Below are positions 9,334-17,010 of a stretch of DNA of 34,872 nucleotides, one piece after another. This stretch comes from Acinetobacter harbinensis (lineage in GTDB: Bacteria > Pseudomonadota > Gammaproteobacteria > Pseudomonadales > Moraxellaceae): the NCBI RefSeq assembly GCF_000816495.1, contig NZ_JXBK01000001.1, positions 382,919 through 417,790 on the forward strand, read 5' to 3'. The notes under the pieces were generated by a model that searched no databases, was not told the origin of the DNA, and saw nothing but the letters and a program-made list of their open reading frames with translations. Every line of letters starts with the position of its first letter. Position 1 is the stretch's first letter. The position numbers were made by a program, and so were the translations under genes.

Positions 9334-9361
9334 ATTATAGACTGATTTTTCGTCTCACCAA
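9334..9361 (-). promoter_or_regulatory. Probable purE-purK promoter
   Basis: On the minus strand a perfect TATAAT (9334-9339) has a weak -35 (TTGGTG, 9356-9361) 16 bases upstream. The start would give a leader of about 70 bases. Confidence 0.45.
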
Positions 9362-9434
9362 AATTTAAGCGCCCATACGGGTGAATATTTGTATTTTTTT
9401 AATCGAAAGCATTGAAAATAGGGCTGTCAGCGAC

Positions 9435-9773
9435 TTATTGACTGCGAAAGACAAAATAAATACAACCCAGTAAACACACACCGGCCCAAAAATAGTCCAG
9501 TTTAAAAGGCTGTTTAAACAGAAAAATCATAAATGGCACAAAGACCAAGAGCGTCAGTACTTCTTGGGTAATTTTCATCTGTCCCACACCCCAACCTTGT
9601 TGCGCCAACAAGCGCGTGGCAGGAATCATAAAACTATATTCGAGCAGCGCAATCATCCAACCAAACAAAATCGCTTGCCACAGCGGCGCGCCGTGTAAAA
9701 ACTTCAGATGGCCGTACCAAGCCAAAGTCATAAAACAGTTGGCAATCACTAACAGCAGCAAAGGAAAGAACAT
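9435..9773 (-). CDS. DUF486 (DMT-superfamily) four-helix membrane protein
   Basis: 112 residues, almost entirely hydrophobic with four predicted transmembrane helices (about 2-18, 32-50, 68-86, 92-109). The W-Y-G-H-L-K-F element and the I-A-L-L-E-Y-S-F-M-I-P-A-T-R segment match DUF486 proteins, small relatives of drug/metabolite transporters whose substrate is unknown. No clear Shine-Dalgarno sequence precedes ATG 9773. It lies upstream of purE on the same strand, but 179 bp and the purE promoter separate them. It is divergent from mpl. Confidence 0.85.
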   Translation of the reverse strand: MFFPLLLLVIANCFMTLAWYGHLKFLHGAPLWQAILFGWMIALLEYSFMIPATRLLAQQGWGVGQMKITQEVLTLLVFVPFMIFLFKQPFKLDYFWAGVCLLGCIYFVFRSQ

Positions 9774-10027
9774 GATTAATAAATCTGGAAATAAGCATGA
9801 ATATCTTAGGGGTTTCTCGCTATAAAGTGGCGCATCGACTGGTGATTTTTTCTAAAAAACGCTGAGTTTAAGCCGCAGGTCAGCGCCGCCACAGCGCGCT
9901 CATCAATCTACAAGAAACACTATCTTTTCGGTAAAACCCTTGATATCGTGGCCTGCATATTGAATAAATCATGACAACAGCACCCATAACAACGTGATGT
10001 GTCAATAAAGCCGTGGAGTTACAACGC

Positions 10028-11392
10028 ATGCATCTGCATATTTTAGGTATTTGTGGCACCTTTATGGGTTCGCTCGCATTATTGGCACGAGATTTGGGAC
10101 ACAAGGTCACAGGATCAGACGCCAATGTCTATCCACCAATGTCCACGCAACTGGAAAATGCCGGTATTACCTTAATGCAAGGCTATGAGCGTAGTCATTT
10201 ACAACCGCATCCAGATTTGGTGATTGTCGGCAATGCCATGAAACGTGGTATTGATGCAATTGAATATATGCTCAATGCGGGTTTGCCGTATATTTCAGGG
10301 CCACAATTTTTAGCCGATCATGTGCTGCAAGGTCAGCATGTTTTGGGCGTGGCCGGTACGCATGGTAAAACCACCACCACCACGATGCTGGCTTGGGTGT
10401 TGGATCAAGCCGGTCTCAATCCGGGTTTCTTGATTGGTGGGGTGCCACTGGGCTTTAGCCAAAGTGCGCGTTTAGGCGGCGGTCAATACTTTTGTGTCGA
10501 AGCCGATGAATACGATTCAGCCTTTTTTGATAAGCGCTCGAAATTTGTGCATTACCATCCTAAAACAGCCATTTTAAATAATCTTGAATTTGACCATGCC
10601 GATATCTTTGATGATTTGGCTGCCATTCAAAAACAATTCCATCATTTGGTACGGACCATTCCCAGTGAAGGTCGGATTATTGCCCCGATTAGTGAAACCA
10701 ATATTGATGAAGTTTTACAGATGGGTTGTTGGACACCCGTGCTGCGGACGTCTTTAGATGCCCATGACCATGCTGCACTGTCTGCTGAACAATTACTGGC
10801 CGACGGCTCACATTTTAAAGTGTTACAAGATGGCGTGGTGAAAGGCGAAGTGCACTGGAACATGACCGGACAACACAGCGTGGCCAATGCTCTCGCGACC
10901 ATTGCTGCGGCTGAACATGTCGGGGTTGCCATTGAAACAGCTTGTGCAGCATTGTCCAATTTTGGCGGCGTCAAACGCCGCATGGAATTACTCGGCACCA
11001 TTAAAGGCGTGGAAGTCTATGACGACTTTGCCCATCATCCAACCGCCATTGAAACCACACTGGACGGTGCGCGTAAGCGTTTAGGTGAACGTAAATTGTG
11101 GGCGATTATTGAACCGCGTTCCAACACCATGCGCATGGGCAGCCATAAAGATGGTTTGGCAGATTCCGCGCGTTTGGCCGATCAAGTCATTTGGTATCAA
11201 CCTGAAGGTATGGACTGGGATTTACAGCCCGTGATTGACGCCTCAGCAAATAAAGCCATGATTGCGCGTAGCTTAGATGAAATTATCCAAACCGTCAGCG
11301 GCCAAGCCGGTGAGGGCGATGCAGTGGTAATTATGTCGAATGGCGGTTTTGGGGGGTTACACCAAAAGTTACTCCGTGCTTTAAAAGCCTAA
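10028..11392 (+). CDS. mpl: UDP-MurNAc:L-Ala-gamma-D-Glu-meso-DAP ligase
   Basis: 454 residues (E. coli Mpl is 457). A cytoplasmic Mur-ligase relative that attaches recycled tripeptide directly to UDP-MurNAc. ATG 10028 is preferred to GTG 10013, since GGAG at 10015-10018 fits a start at 10028. The N-terminal I-L-G-I-C-G-T-F-M-G is the UDP-binding loop. G-T-H-G-K-T-T-T-T (110-118) is the ATP P-loop, followed by E-A-D-E-Y-D-S-A-F-F and the D-D-F-A-H-H-P-T-A-I motif of Mpl/MurC. G-F-G-G-L-H at the C-terminus is typical of Mpl. With anmK it covers two steps of peptidoglycan recycling. Confidence 0.96.
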   Translation: MHLHILGICGTFMGSLALLARDLGHKVTGSDANVYPPMSTQLENAGITLMQGYERSHLQPHPDLVIVGNAMKRGIDAIEYMLNAGLPYISGPQFLADHVLQGQHVLGVAGTHGKTTTTTMLAWVLDQAGLNPGFLIGGVPLGFSQSARLGGGQYFCVEADEYDSAFFDKRSKFVHYHPKTAILNNLEFDHADIFDDLAAIQKQFHHLVRTIPSEGRIIAPISETNIDEVLQMGCWTPVLRTSLDAHDHAALSAEQLLADGSHFKVLQDGVVKGEVHWNMTGQHSVANALATIAAAEHVGVAIETACAALSNFGGVKRRMELLGTIKGVEVYDDFAHHPTAIETTLDGARKRLGERKLWAIIEPRSNTMRMGSHKDGLADSARLADQVIWYQPEGMDWDLQPVIDASANKAMIARSLDEIIQTVSGQAGEGDAVVIMSNGGFGGLHQKLLRALKA

Positions 11393-11407
11393 TTTTTGTC
11401 GTATGCT

Positions 11408-11434
11408 AAAAGCCCACCCAAGTGGGCTTTTTTT
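11408..11434. terminator. Terminator between mpl and the BLUF gene
   Basis: AAAAGCCCAC (11408-11417) pairs with GTGGGCTTTT (11422-11431) around four bases and continues into T. It is flanked by A and T runs, so it can serve mpl and the convergent BLUF gene, whose stop codon overlaps its end. Confidence 0.88.
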
Positions 11435-11906
11435 ACCGCTTATTTTGCTCAGCTTCATCAGTTAAAGCCACTCTCGCTCTGGCTTTGTGCTGGGTTTTTT
11501 GTATTTTCAATAACACCTCTAAAAACTCACCCAGCTGCGATGGAGTTAACTGTTGCGGTAAAAATTGCATGATGCCCAATTGATTAAAAAATTTGCTGAT
11601 TTTACTGTGTGGCTGAACATATTTCATCGACCATTTTTTAAACTGAAAGTGTTCAATCCAACGATCTGCAAAACGATGAATCTGATGATGCCGCAGATCC
11701 TGTGTAATGGTTTGAAATAGCGCTTCAACTGCCGTTTGCTCACCTTCTAAACATTGAAAATAAATTCCTTCGGCATAATACAATACGCCGTGAATATCGT
11801 GGATATGATTAAAAGTAGAGGATTTTTCTAAAATATCACTTAAGTCACGCACCAAATCATGCTCACGCTCGACACGGCGACTGGCATAACACAATTGAAT
11901 CAACAT
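11433..11906 (-). CDS. BLUF-domain blue-light sensor (BlsA-like)
   Basis: 157 residues. BLUF proteins bind FAD and switch a hydrogen-bond network in blue light. Acinetobacter BlsA uses this to alter motility and other traits through protein partners. Start: AGAGGG sits six bases before the ATG at 11906 and touches the upstream ATG at 11912, so 11906 is preferred. The photocycle residues are intact: Tyr7 (L-C-Y-A-S), Asn33 (F-N-H-I), Gln51 (Y-F-Q-C-L-E-G), and Trp92/Met94 (W-S-M-K-Y). There is no output domain; only a helical C-terminal tail of about 55 residues follows, as in short BLUF proteins. Its neighbours say nothing about its targets. Confidence 0.92.
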   Translation of the reverse strand: MLIQLCYASRRVEREHDLVRDLSDILEKSSTFNHIHDIHGVLYYAEGIYFQCLEGEQTAVEALFQTITQDLRHHQIHRFADRWIEHFQFKKWSMKYVQPHSKISKFFNQLGIMQFLPQQLTPSQLGEFLEVLLKIQKTQHKARARVALTDEAEQNKR

Positions 11907-12328
11907 ATTCATCCCTCTTATGCGCACGAAACATCAAGCCGCCGCTATTTTATTGTTGTCTAGGGTTGTAACACGAAAGCATAGCCAATAGCGCTTGGCT
12001 ACGACTTAATGTGCAGAGCATCAAATACCAGCAAAAAAAGTACGCCATGGCATTTCATTTTTAATTTTAACGACAAAAGTCTACTGAATAAGATGATCAA
12101 GAATTTTGCTTATTTTTTATACTCTTCAAAGTGATTTATATCGGCTCTCAAGCTGAAATATCTGCATACAAAACTTTGGCTAAAAGCGCCTGATTACTGC
12201 ATTTTGCCTACGGAGTACACATGCGAAAGGTGCTAGCTTAACCACTCAATTGCATCGATTGATCTCAAAAATTACGCGACAAAAATTAGACTCCAACCAT
12301 AATCATAATCATAACAAGGAAGCATGCC
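11907..12328. other. Gene-free region between BLUF and alcohol dehydrogenase genes
   Basis: 422 bp holding divergent promoters for the two genes. I see no confident -35/-10 pair. A six-codon ORF with GGAG (12221-12241) and a short tandem repeat of ATCATA (about 12299-12315) are the only structures noticed. Confidence 0.45.
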
Positions 12329-13399
12329 ATGAAAGCAATGGTTTACTACGGCGAAAATGATATTCGTTTTGAAGAACGTCCTCAACCACAGCTTATTGAT
12401 CCCAGTGATGCCGTCATTCGTATGAGCAAAACCACCATTTGCGGCACCGACTTGGGCATATGGAAAGGAAAAAACCCAGAAATCCAACACAAGGCTATCC
12501 AAAAAACAGGAGAATTTAACGGTCGAATTTTAGGCCACGAAGGTATTGGTATTGTGGAAGAAGTTGGTGCGGCGGTCAAAAATTTTAAGCGCGGTGATCG
12601 GGTGATTATTTCCTGTGTTAGCCGCTGCGGCACCTGTGAAAACTGTCAAAAACAACTCTATGCACACTGCCGTAATGAAGGGGGCTGGATTATGGGCTAT
12701 ATGATTGATGGCACCCATGCTGAATATGTGCGGACACCCTTTGCCGATACCTCCCTGTATCTACTGCCAGCAGGACTAAATGAGGAGGTAGCGGTATTTT
12801 TATCCGATGTGTTACCCACAGCACATGAAATTGGCGTGCAATATGGCGATGTCAAACCCGGAGACAGTATTGCCATCGTTGGCACTGGCCCGATTGGTAT
12901 GGGCTGCTTATTGACTGCGCAATTTTATTCACCGGCCACCATTATTGCCATCGACATGGATGATCATCGTTTAAAACTGGCCAAAGAATTGGGAGCCACG
13001 CATACCGTTAATTCAAGTCATGAAGATGCCATCCAACAGGTGTTGGACATTACCGAAGGGCGCGGCGTCGATTGTGCCATTGAAGCCGTAGGTGTGGAGG
13101 CCACATGGAATATCTGCCAGCATATTGTTAAAGAGGGTGGGCATATTGCCAATGTCGGGGTACATGGAAAATCGGTGAATTTTGAACTGGATAAACTCTG
13201 GATTAAAAATCTGACCATTACCACCGGTCTAGTCAATGCCAATACCACCGGTATGCTGTTAAAAACCTGCTGTTCAGGAAAATTACCCTTAGAAAAACTG
13301 GCCAGCCATCATTTCAAATTTGCTGAATTTGAAAAAGCCTATGATGTGTTTAAACATGCAGCGGATGAAAATGCCATGAAAGTGATTATTACCCTATAA
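12329..13399 (+). CDS. Zinc-dependent alcohol dehydrogenase
   Basis: 356 residues, medium-chain dehydrogenase/reductase family, oxidising an alcohol or reducing a ketone or aldehyde with NAD(P). AAGGA (12316-12320) precedes ATG 12329. Catalytic zinc ligands are Cys38 (C-G-T-D), His70-Glu71 (G-H-E-G) and probably Asp160 (L-S-D-V-L-P-T-A). The structural zinc lobe has Cys100, 103, 106 and 114. The cofactor loop is V-G-T-G-P-I-G (184-190), followed by an acidic I-D-M-D-D strand that hints at NAD. Substrate unknown. The Asp ligand resembles the secondary-alcohol dehydrogenase and threonine dehydrogenase-like branches. It is monocistronic, ending in a strong terminator. Confidence 0.9.
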   Translation: MKAMVYYGENDIRFEERPQPQLIDPSDAVIRMSKTTICGTDLGIWKGKNPEIQHKAIQKTGEFNGRILGHEGIGIVEEVGAAVKNFKRGDRVIISCVSRCGTCENCQKQLYAHCRNEGGWIMGYMIDGTHAEYVRTPFADTSLYLLPAGLNEEVAVFLSDVLPTAHEIGVQYGDVKPGDSIAIVGTGPIGMGCLLTAQFYSPATIIAIDMDDHRLKLAKELGATHTVNSSHEDAIQQVLDITEGRGVDCAIEAVGVEATWNICQHIVKEGGHIANVGVHGKSVNFELDKLWIKNLTITTGLVNANTTGMLLKTCCSGKLPLEKLASHHFKFAEFEKAYDVFKHAADENAMKVIITL

Positions 13400-13410
13400 A
13401 ACCTGCAAAA

Positions 13411-13437
13411 AAAAGCCTCTAAAAAGAGGCTTTTTTT
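13411..13437. terminator. Terminator between the alcohol dehydrogenase and GNAT genes
   Basis: AAAAGCCTCT (13411-13420), four-base loop, AGAGGCTTTT (13425-13434), then T to 13437. It is symmetrical enough for both convergent genes. The GNAT stop codon (13436-13438) lies at its edge. Confidence 0.88.
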
Positions 13438-13720
13438 AGGCCGCGACATCGGCAAAACTTTGCTCACGTTTAAACATGACATCCACATAGGAGCACGTCG
13501 GAATAATTTTTAGTTGTTTTTCACGCGCAAATTCAACCAATCGATCAAGTAATTTACGCGCCACCCCTTGACCCCGTAAAGAATCATCTACCCACGTATG
13601 ATCAGCCACGATGGTTTTGTCATCCCGCCAAGCATAACTAATTTCTGCAATACGCTGACCGGCATCATTTAAGCTAAAAAATTCGCCTTTTTGACCATTA
13701 TCTGTATATTCAAATTGCAT
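13436..13720 (-). CDS. Small GNAT-like acetyltransferase (YjdJ type)
   Basis: 94 residues, about half of a standard GNAT domain, matching the short Acetyltransf_CG/YjdJ family. The I-A-E-I-S-Y strand, the V-D-D-S-L-R-G-Q-G-V-A-R-K-L-L acetyl-CoA pyrophosphate loop (about 44-58) and the I-I-P-T-C-S-Y-V strand with its typical Cys are visible. GAGG seven bases before ATG 13720 supports the start. The substrate is unknown and some relatives may bind acetyl-CoA without being true enzymes. It stands alone, convergent to the alcohol dehydrogenase gene. Confidence 0.85.
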   Translation of the reverse strand: MQFEYTDNGQKGEFFSLNDAGQRIAEISYAWRDDKTIVADHTWVDDSLRGQGVARKLLDRLVEFAREKQLKIIPTCSYVDVMFKREQSFADVAA

Positions 13721-13976
13721 TGCGGTGCCTCAATTTTCGATTGGGTTAAAATCAGAATACGTTAAAATCAGATTTTTTCAACCCGCTGTTGATAAATCAA
13801 ATGTTATCCACAGGCAGGCTAAACACAGTAAAGTCTGATGCTGATGTGGCATCAATTTTTAGAGCGTAACAGCACCATAAATAGATAATGGATAAAACTT
13901 AAAGCTGATTTCAGCGCACTTTGCGTCCATATGCTGAACATAAGTATGCGAGATTAAAGCCGGATTTATCGTGATG
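13721..13976. other. Intergenic region upstream of the TerC leader, with a DnaA box
   Basis: AT-rich, no gene seen. It contains one perfect DnaA box, TTATCCACA, at 13804-13812, well away from oriC. Confidence 0.5.
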
Positions 13977-14005
13977 CTGTCAAAAACCTAGATACAGAAT
14001 AAAAT
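13977..14005 (+). promoter_or_regulatory. Candidate promoter of the riboswitch-TerC transcript
   Basis: CTGTCA (13977-13982) and TAAAAT (14000-14005) are exactly 17 bases apart (4/6 and 5/6 matches). Transcription from about 14012 would give a leader of about 290 bases containing the whole aptamer. Confidence 0.5.
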
Positions 14006-14059
14006 TTGCACCGCCATCATAAATATGCGATTCTTCCAGCATATTTGGATTTAATCCAA

Positions 14060-14175
14060 AACGAAATTGAGTTGAACAAGGGGAGTAGCCTCCTTCAAGC
14101 GTCCTTAGAAGTGATTTTAATCGACGTGTCAGACTATCGTCATTACACTTTGCAAAAAGTCGGTATCTGAGCATC
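14060..14175 (+). promoter_or_regulatory. yybP-ykoY (Mn2+-sensing) riboswitch
   Basis: The nearly invariant GGGGAGTAGCC loop of this family is at 14080-14090. It is followed by an internal helix region, then an ACGTGTCAGACTATCG element (14124-14139) corresponding to the second metal-site strand (usually like CGTCAACAT), and the closing CTGAGCA at 14168-14174. Aptamers of this family bind Mn2+ and stand upstream of TerC/Alx and MntP genes, as here. The exact ends and P1 pairing are my estimate. Confidence 0.82.
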
Positions 14176-14212
14176 TAAACTTCTTTGCTAAAAGAATATA
14201 GATGTAGGCAAG

Positions 14213-14271
14213 ACCTTGATCATGTTGTTACAGATGTTTTATTTCATCTGGCAACGGGTCAAGGTTTTTTT
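14213..14271 (+). terminator. Attenuator hairpin of the riboswitch leader
   Basis: A long interrupted hairpin: ACCTTGA (14213-14219) with TCAAGGT (14259-14265), GTTG (14224-14227) with CAAC (14252-14255), and CAGATG (14231-14236) with CATCTG (14245-14250), then seven T (14265-14271). It lies between the aptamer and the TerC ribosome site, so it is probably the expression platform. A smaller hairpin (14172-14204) lies between aptamer and terminator. Confidence 0.8.
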
Positions 14272-14301
14272 ATGCCCGATTGTCAGATGTGGAGATTCCA
14301 C

Positions 14302-15264
14302 ATGCACAATATTGGTAATGTCTGGCTATATTTAGCCTTCTTCGGTTTAGTCGCCGTAATGCTGCTGATTGACTTTTTAGGCTTTAGACAAAAACAAGAT
14401 CAAGAGGTGAAACTCAAAACCGCCGCCTACTGGAGTATCGCGTGGGTTTCGGTCGCCACCTTATTTGGCGCGGGCTTATGGCTTTATCTACAACAGACTG
14501 CGGGTATAACGCTAGCCAATAGCAAAGTTATGGAATACTTTGCCGGTTATTTATTAGAAAAATCGCTGGCGATTGATAACGTCTTTGTCTGGCTGATGAT
14601 TTTCGCCGCTTTCGCCATTCCCCCGAATTTACAACGAAAAATCTTACTCTATGGCGTACTCGGTGCCATTGTTCTGCGCACCTTGTTTATTTTTATTGGC
14701 GCATGGTTTGTACAAGAGTTTTCGTGGGTACTGTATATTTTCGGCGCATTTTTGCTGTATACCGGCTTTAAATTCCTTCAAGGACAAGAACAACAGCCCA
14801 ATATTGAAGAGATGGCTTTACTCAAATGGCTACGCAAACATATACGCATTACACCGCAACTTGATGGGCATAAATTTTTCGTGCGCCAAAATGGTCTACT
14901 TTGGGCAACGCCACTCTTCTTGGTCTTGGTCTTGGTGGAAGTCTCGGATGTGATTTTTGCCGTCGATTCTATTCCAGCAATTTTTGCCGTCACCAGTGAT
15001 CCGTTCATTGTGTTGACTGCCAATTTAATGGCTATTTTGGGCTTACGTGCCATGTTTTTCTTACTGGCAGGGGCGGCCACAAAAATGCATTATTTACCCT
15101 ATGGCCTTGGCATTATCTTAATCTTTATCGGTTTTAAAATGTTGATGCTGGATGTATTTCATATGCCAATCTGGCTGTCATTGGGCTTTATTATCATCAC
15201 TTTAGCCATTACCGCAGGGCTGTCGATTCGCTATAACCAAAAGCAGGCGCCACTAGAACACTAA
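14302..15264 (+). CDS. TerC/Alx-family membrane transporter
   Basis: 320 residues (E. coli Alx is 321). The frame is open from 14185, but that part is the riboswitch leader. GGAG at 14291-14294 with seven-base spacing fixes the start at ATG 14302 (MHNIGNVWLY). About nine transmembrane segments are visible. Acidic residues lie in the membrane as expected for the family: L-L-I-D-F-L near 24, E-K-S-L-A-I-D-N-V-F-V-W, and E-V-S-D-V-I-F-A-V-D-S-I-P-A. Alx/TerC proteins are linked to Mn2+ export. The upstream manganese riboswitch supports that role here. Monocistronic with its own terminator. Confidence 0.93.
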   Translation: MHNIGNVWLYLAFFGLVAVMLLIDFLGFRQKQDQEVKLKTAAYWSIAWVSVATLFGAGLWLYLQQTAGITLANSKVMEYFAGYLLEKSLAIDNVFVWLMIFAAFAIPPNLQRKILLYGVLGAIVLRTLFIFIGAWFVQEFSWVLYIFGAFLLYTGFKFLQGQEQQPNIEEMALLKWLRKHIRITPQLDGHKFFVRQNGLLWATPLFLVLVLVEVSDVIFAVDSIPAIFAVTSDPFIVLTANLMAILGLRAMFFLLAGAATKMHYLPYGLGIILIFIGFKMLMLDVFHMPIWLSLGFIIITLAITAGLSIRYNQKQAPLEH

Positions 15265-15279
15265 AAACATTTTATCAAG

Positions 15280-15307
15280 CCTTGCATGGTATAAATGCAA
15301 GGTTTTT
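15280..15307 (+). terminator. Terminator of the TerC gene
   Basis: CCTTGCAT (15280-15287) pairs with ATGCAAGG (15295-15302) around seven bases, followed by TTTTT. Confidence 0.85.
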
Positions 15308-15471
15308 GCATACGCATTCCACGCAGAAAAAACTTTAAATTGTATAATCTCTACTGAGCAAAGCTTTCACTGCAGCCTACCACGCGCAACAATAGTCGAC
15401 CCAAGGGTACAGTGGGCAGATAAAATTTCAGGTACAATTAAGCGAAAAAATTACAGCTTAAAGGTTATTAT

Positions 15472-16788
15472 ATGTCTGCTATTGCTGCTCAACGCGCCGT
15501 TCGGGGTCGCTTTCTGGATATTCAACACACCGTTTGCCAAGCAGCCGAGATTGCGCAGGCTGTGCGGTATCTTGAAGATGGTTTGCTCATCACCACCGCC
15601 GGTAAAATTACTTGGTTTGGTCCATGGCAAGAGGGTCAGCATTTAATCCATCCAGAGCTGGCGGTCACGCATTATCCAGAACAATTAATTGTACCGGGCT
15701 TTATCGATACCCATATTCATTTTCCGCAAACTGAAATTGTCGGGGCGTATGGCGAACAATTACTGGAATGGCTGAATACCTATACTTTTCCCGCTGAATT
15801 AAAATTTAAAGACCAAGCCTATGCCGATAAAATTGCAGAATTCTTCGTTCAAGAACTGTTAAAAAATGGCACCACCACTGCATTGGTTTTTTGTACCGTA
15901 CATGCCACATCGGTCGATGCCTTGTTTGAAGCGGCGCAGCAACACAATATGCGTTTAATTGCCGGTAAAGTTATGATGGATCGTCATGCACCGGATGCGC
16001 TATGCGATACACCAGAAAGCGCCTATAACGACTCTAAAGCGTTAATTGAAAAGTGGCATGGCAAAGGGCGTAACTTATATGCCATCACCCCACGTTTTGC
16101 ACCCACCTCTACAGCTGAACAACTGAGTAAGGCAGGGCAGTTAAAAGCAGAATATCCTGAAGTTTACGTACATACCCATTTAAGTGAAAACAAGAATGAG
16201 ATTGCTTGGGTCAAAGAATTATTTCCAGCACATGACAACTATTTAGACGTTTATCATCATTATGGTTTAACTGGACAGCGCTCCATCTTTGCCCACTGTG
16301 TCCATTTAGAAGAGGCAGAATGGGATTGTCTACATGCAACCAATTCCGCGATTGCCTTTTGTCCGACCTCCAATCTATTCTTAGGCAGTGGTTTATTTCC
16401 ACTGAAAAAAACTTGGCAAAAACAAGTCAAAGTTGGCTTAGGCACAGACATTGGTGCCGGTACATCGTTTAGCCAACTGCAAACCCTCAATGAAGCTTAC
16501 AAAGTACAACAGCTACAAGGCGATAAACTCTCCGCCTTTGAATCGCTCTATCATGCCACTTTGGGCGGTGCCAAAGCCCTCGATCTAGACGATAAATTGG
16601 GGAACTTTAATCTGGGTAAAGAAGCGGACTTTATTGTACTGGACTTAAAAGCCACCGCGCTGCAAGCTTTACGCCAACAACAGGTTAGCGGCATTGAACA
16701 GGCCTTATTTGCCTTAATGACCATGGGGGATGATCGTAATATTCATAGCACCTATATTTATGGAGAACCGGTGTATGTCAAAGCCTAA
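15472..16788 (+). CDS. guaD: Guanine deaminase
   Basis: 438 residues, amidohydrolase superfamily, converting guanine to xanthine. AAGG eight bases before ATG 15472 supports the start. Metal and catalytic motifs are in order: P-G-F-I-D-T-H-I-H-F-P-Q (76-87, His81 and His83), V-H-T-H-L-S-E-N, A-H-C-V-H-L, and G-L-G-T-D-I-G-A-G-T-S. W-L-N-T-Y-T-F-P-A-E is specific to guanine deaminases. With hpt immediately downstream it forms a purine salvage pair, though a terminator separates them. Its last codons overlap a 37-codon ORF. Confidence 0.95.
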   Translation: MSAIAAQRAVRGRFLDIQHTVCQAAEIAQAVRYLEDGLLITTAGKITWFGPWQEGQHLIHPELAVTHYPEQLIVPGFIDTHIHFPQTEIVGAYGEQLLEWLNTYTFPAELKFKDQAYADKIAEFFVQELLKNGTTTALVFCTVHATSVDALFEAAQQHNMRLIAGKVMMDRHAPDALCDTPESAYNDSKALIEKWHGKGRNLYAITPRFAPTSTAEQLSKAGQLKAEYPEVYVHTHLSENKNEIAWVKELFPAHDNYLDVYHHYGLTGQRSIFAHCVHLEEAEWDCLHATNSAIAFCPTSNLFLGSGLFPLKKTWQKQVKVGLGTDIGAGTSFSQLQTLNEAYKVQQLQGDKLSAFESLYHATLGGAKALDLDDKLGNFNLGKEADFIVLDLKATALQALRQQQVSGIEQALFALMTMGDDRNIHSTYIYGEPVYVKA

Positions 16789-16888
16789 ACCACAGAAAAA
16801 GTCTCAGCAAAAGACCGTATTACTGATTGCCAGTCTGCTGCTATATAGTCTGTTACTTCAGCGTGATAGCGCGCCGTTACAGACTTAA
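16775..16888 (+). CDS. Candidate 37-residue membrane protein overlapping the guaD end
   Basis: An ORF from ATG 16775 to TAA 16886-16888 overlaps the guaD 3' end by 14 bases in another frame. GGAG at 16762-16765, inside guaD, is nine bases upstream. The product has a strongly basic, Lys/Gln-rich N-terminus (about residues 3-13) and then one hydrophobic helix (about 15-29, rich in Leu), ending in a polar tail. That is the shape of a small single-span inner-membrane protein with its N-terminus inside. I do not recognise it. The ORF is short enough to be chance. Confidence 0.45.
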   Translation: MSKPKPQKKSQQKTVLLIASLLLYSLLLQRDSAPLQT

Positions 16889-16954
16889 TTCCTGTGTGAA
16901 CTGCAAAAAAGATGCATCTAAAGCATAGATGTATTAAAATTAACGTATCTTTTG

Positions 16955-16980
16955 AGGTGTTGCTGGTCAACACCTTTTTT
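16955..16980 (+). terminator. Terminator after guaD, before hpt
   Basis: AGGTGTTG (16955-16962) pairs with CAACACCT (16968-16975) around five bases, followed by T to 16980. It is only 30 bases before the hpt start, so either hpt has a promoter within this space or some readthrough feeds it. Confidence 0.8.
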
Positions 16981-17010
16981 ATTTTTTGATTTGCTTTTAG
17001 GTATCTACCC

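Noticed and set aside
12221..12241. Six-codon ORF with GGAG upstream of the alcohol dehydrogenase gene
   Set aside because: Could be a leader peptide, but there is no attenuator hairpin or run of regulatory codons. Too short to support.
13980..14174. 64-codon minus-strand ORF
   Set aside because: It coincides with the antisense of the yybP-ykoY aptamer, which explains its conserved-looking sequence.
14185..14301. N-terminal extension of the TerC gene from TTG 14185
   Set aside because: It would be translated from within the riboswitch expression platform and terminator. ATG 14302 has a good GGAG and matches Alx length.
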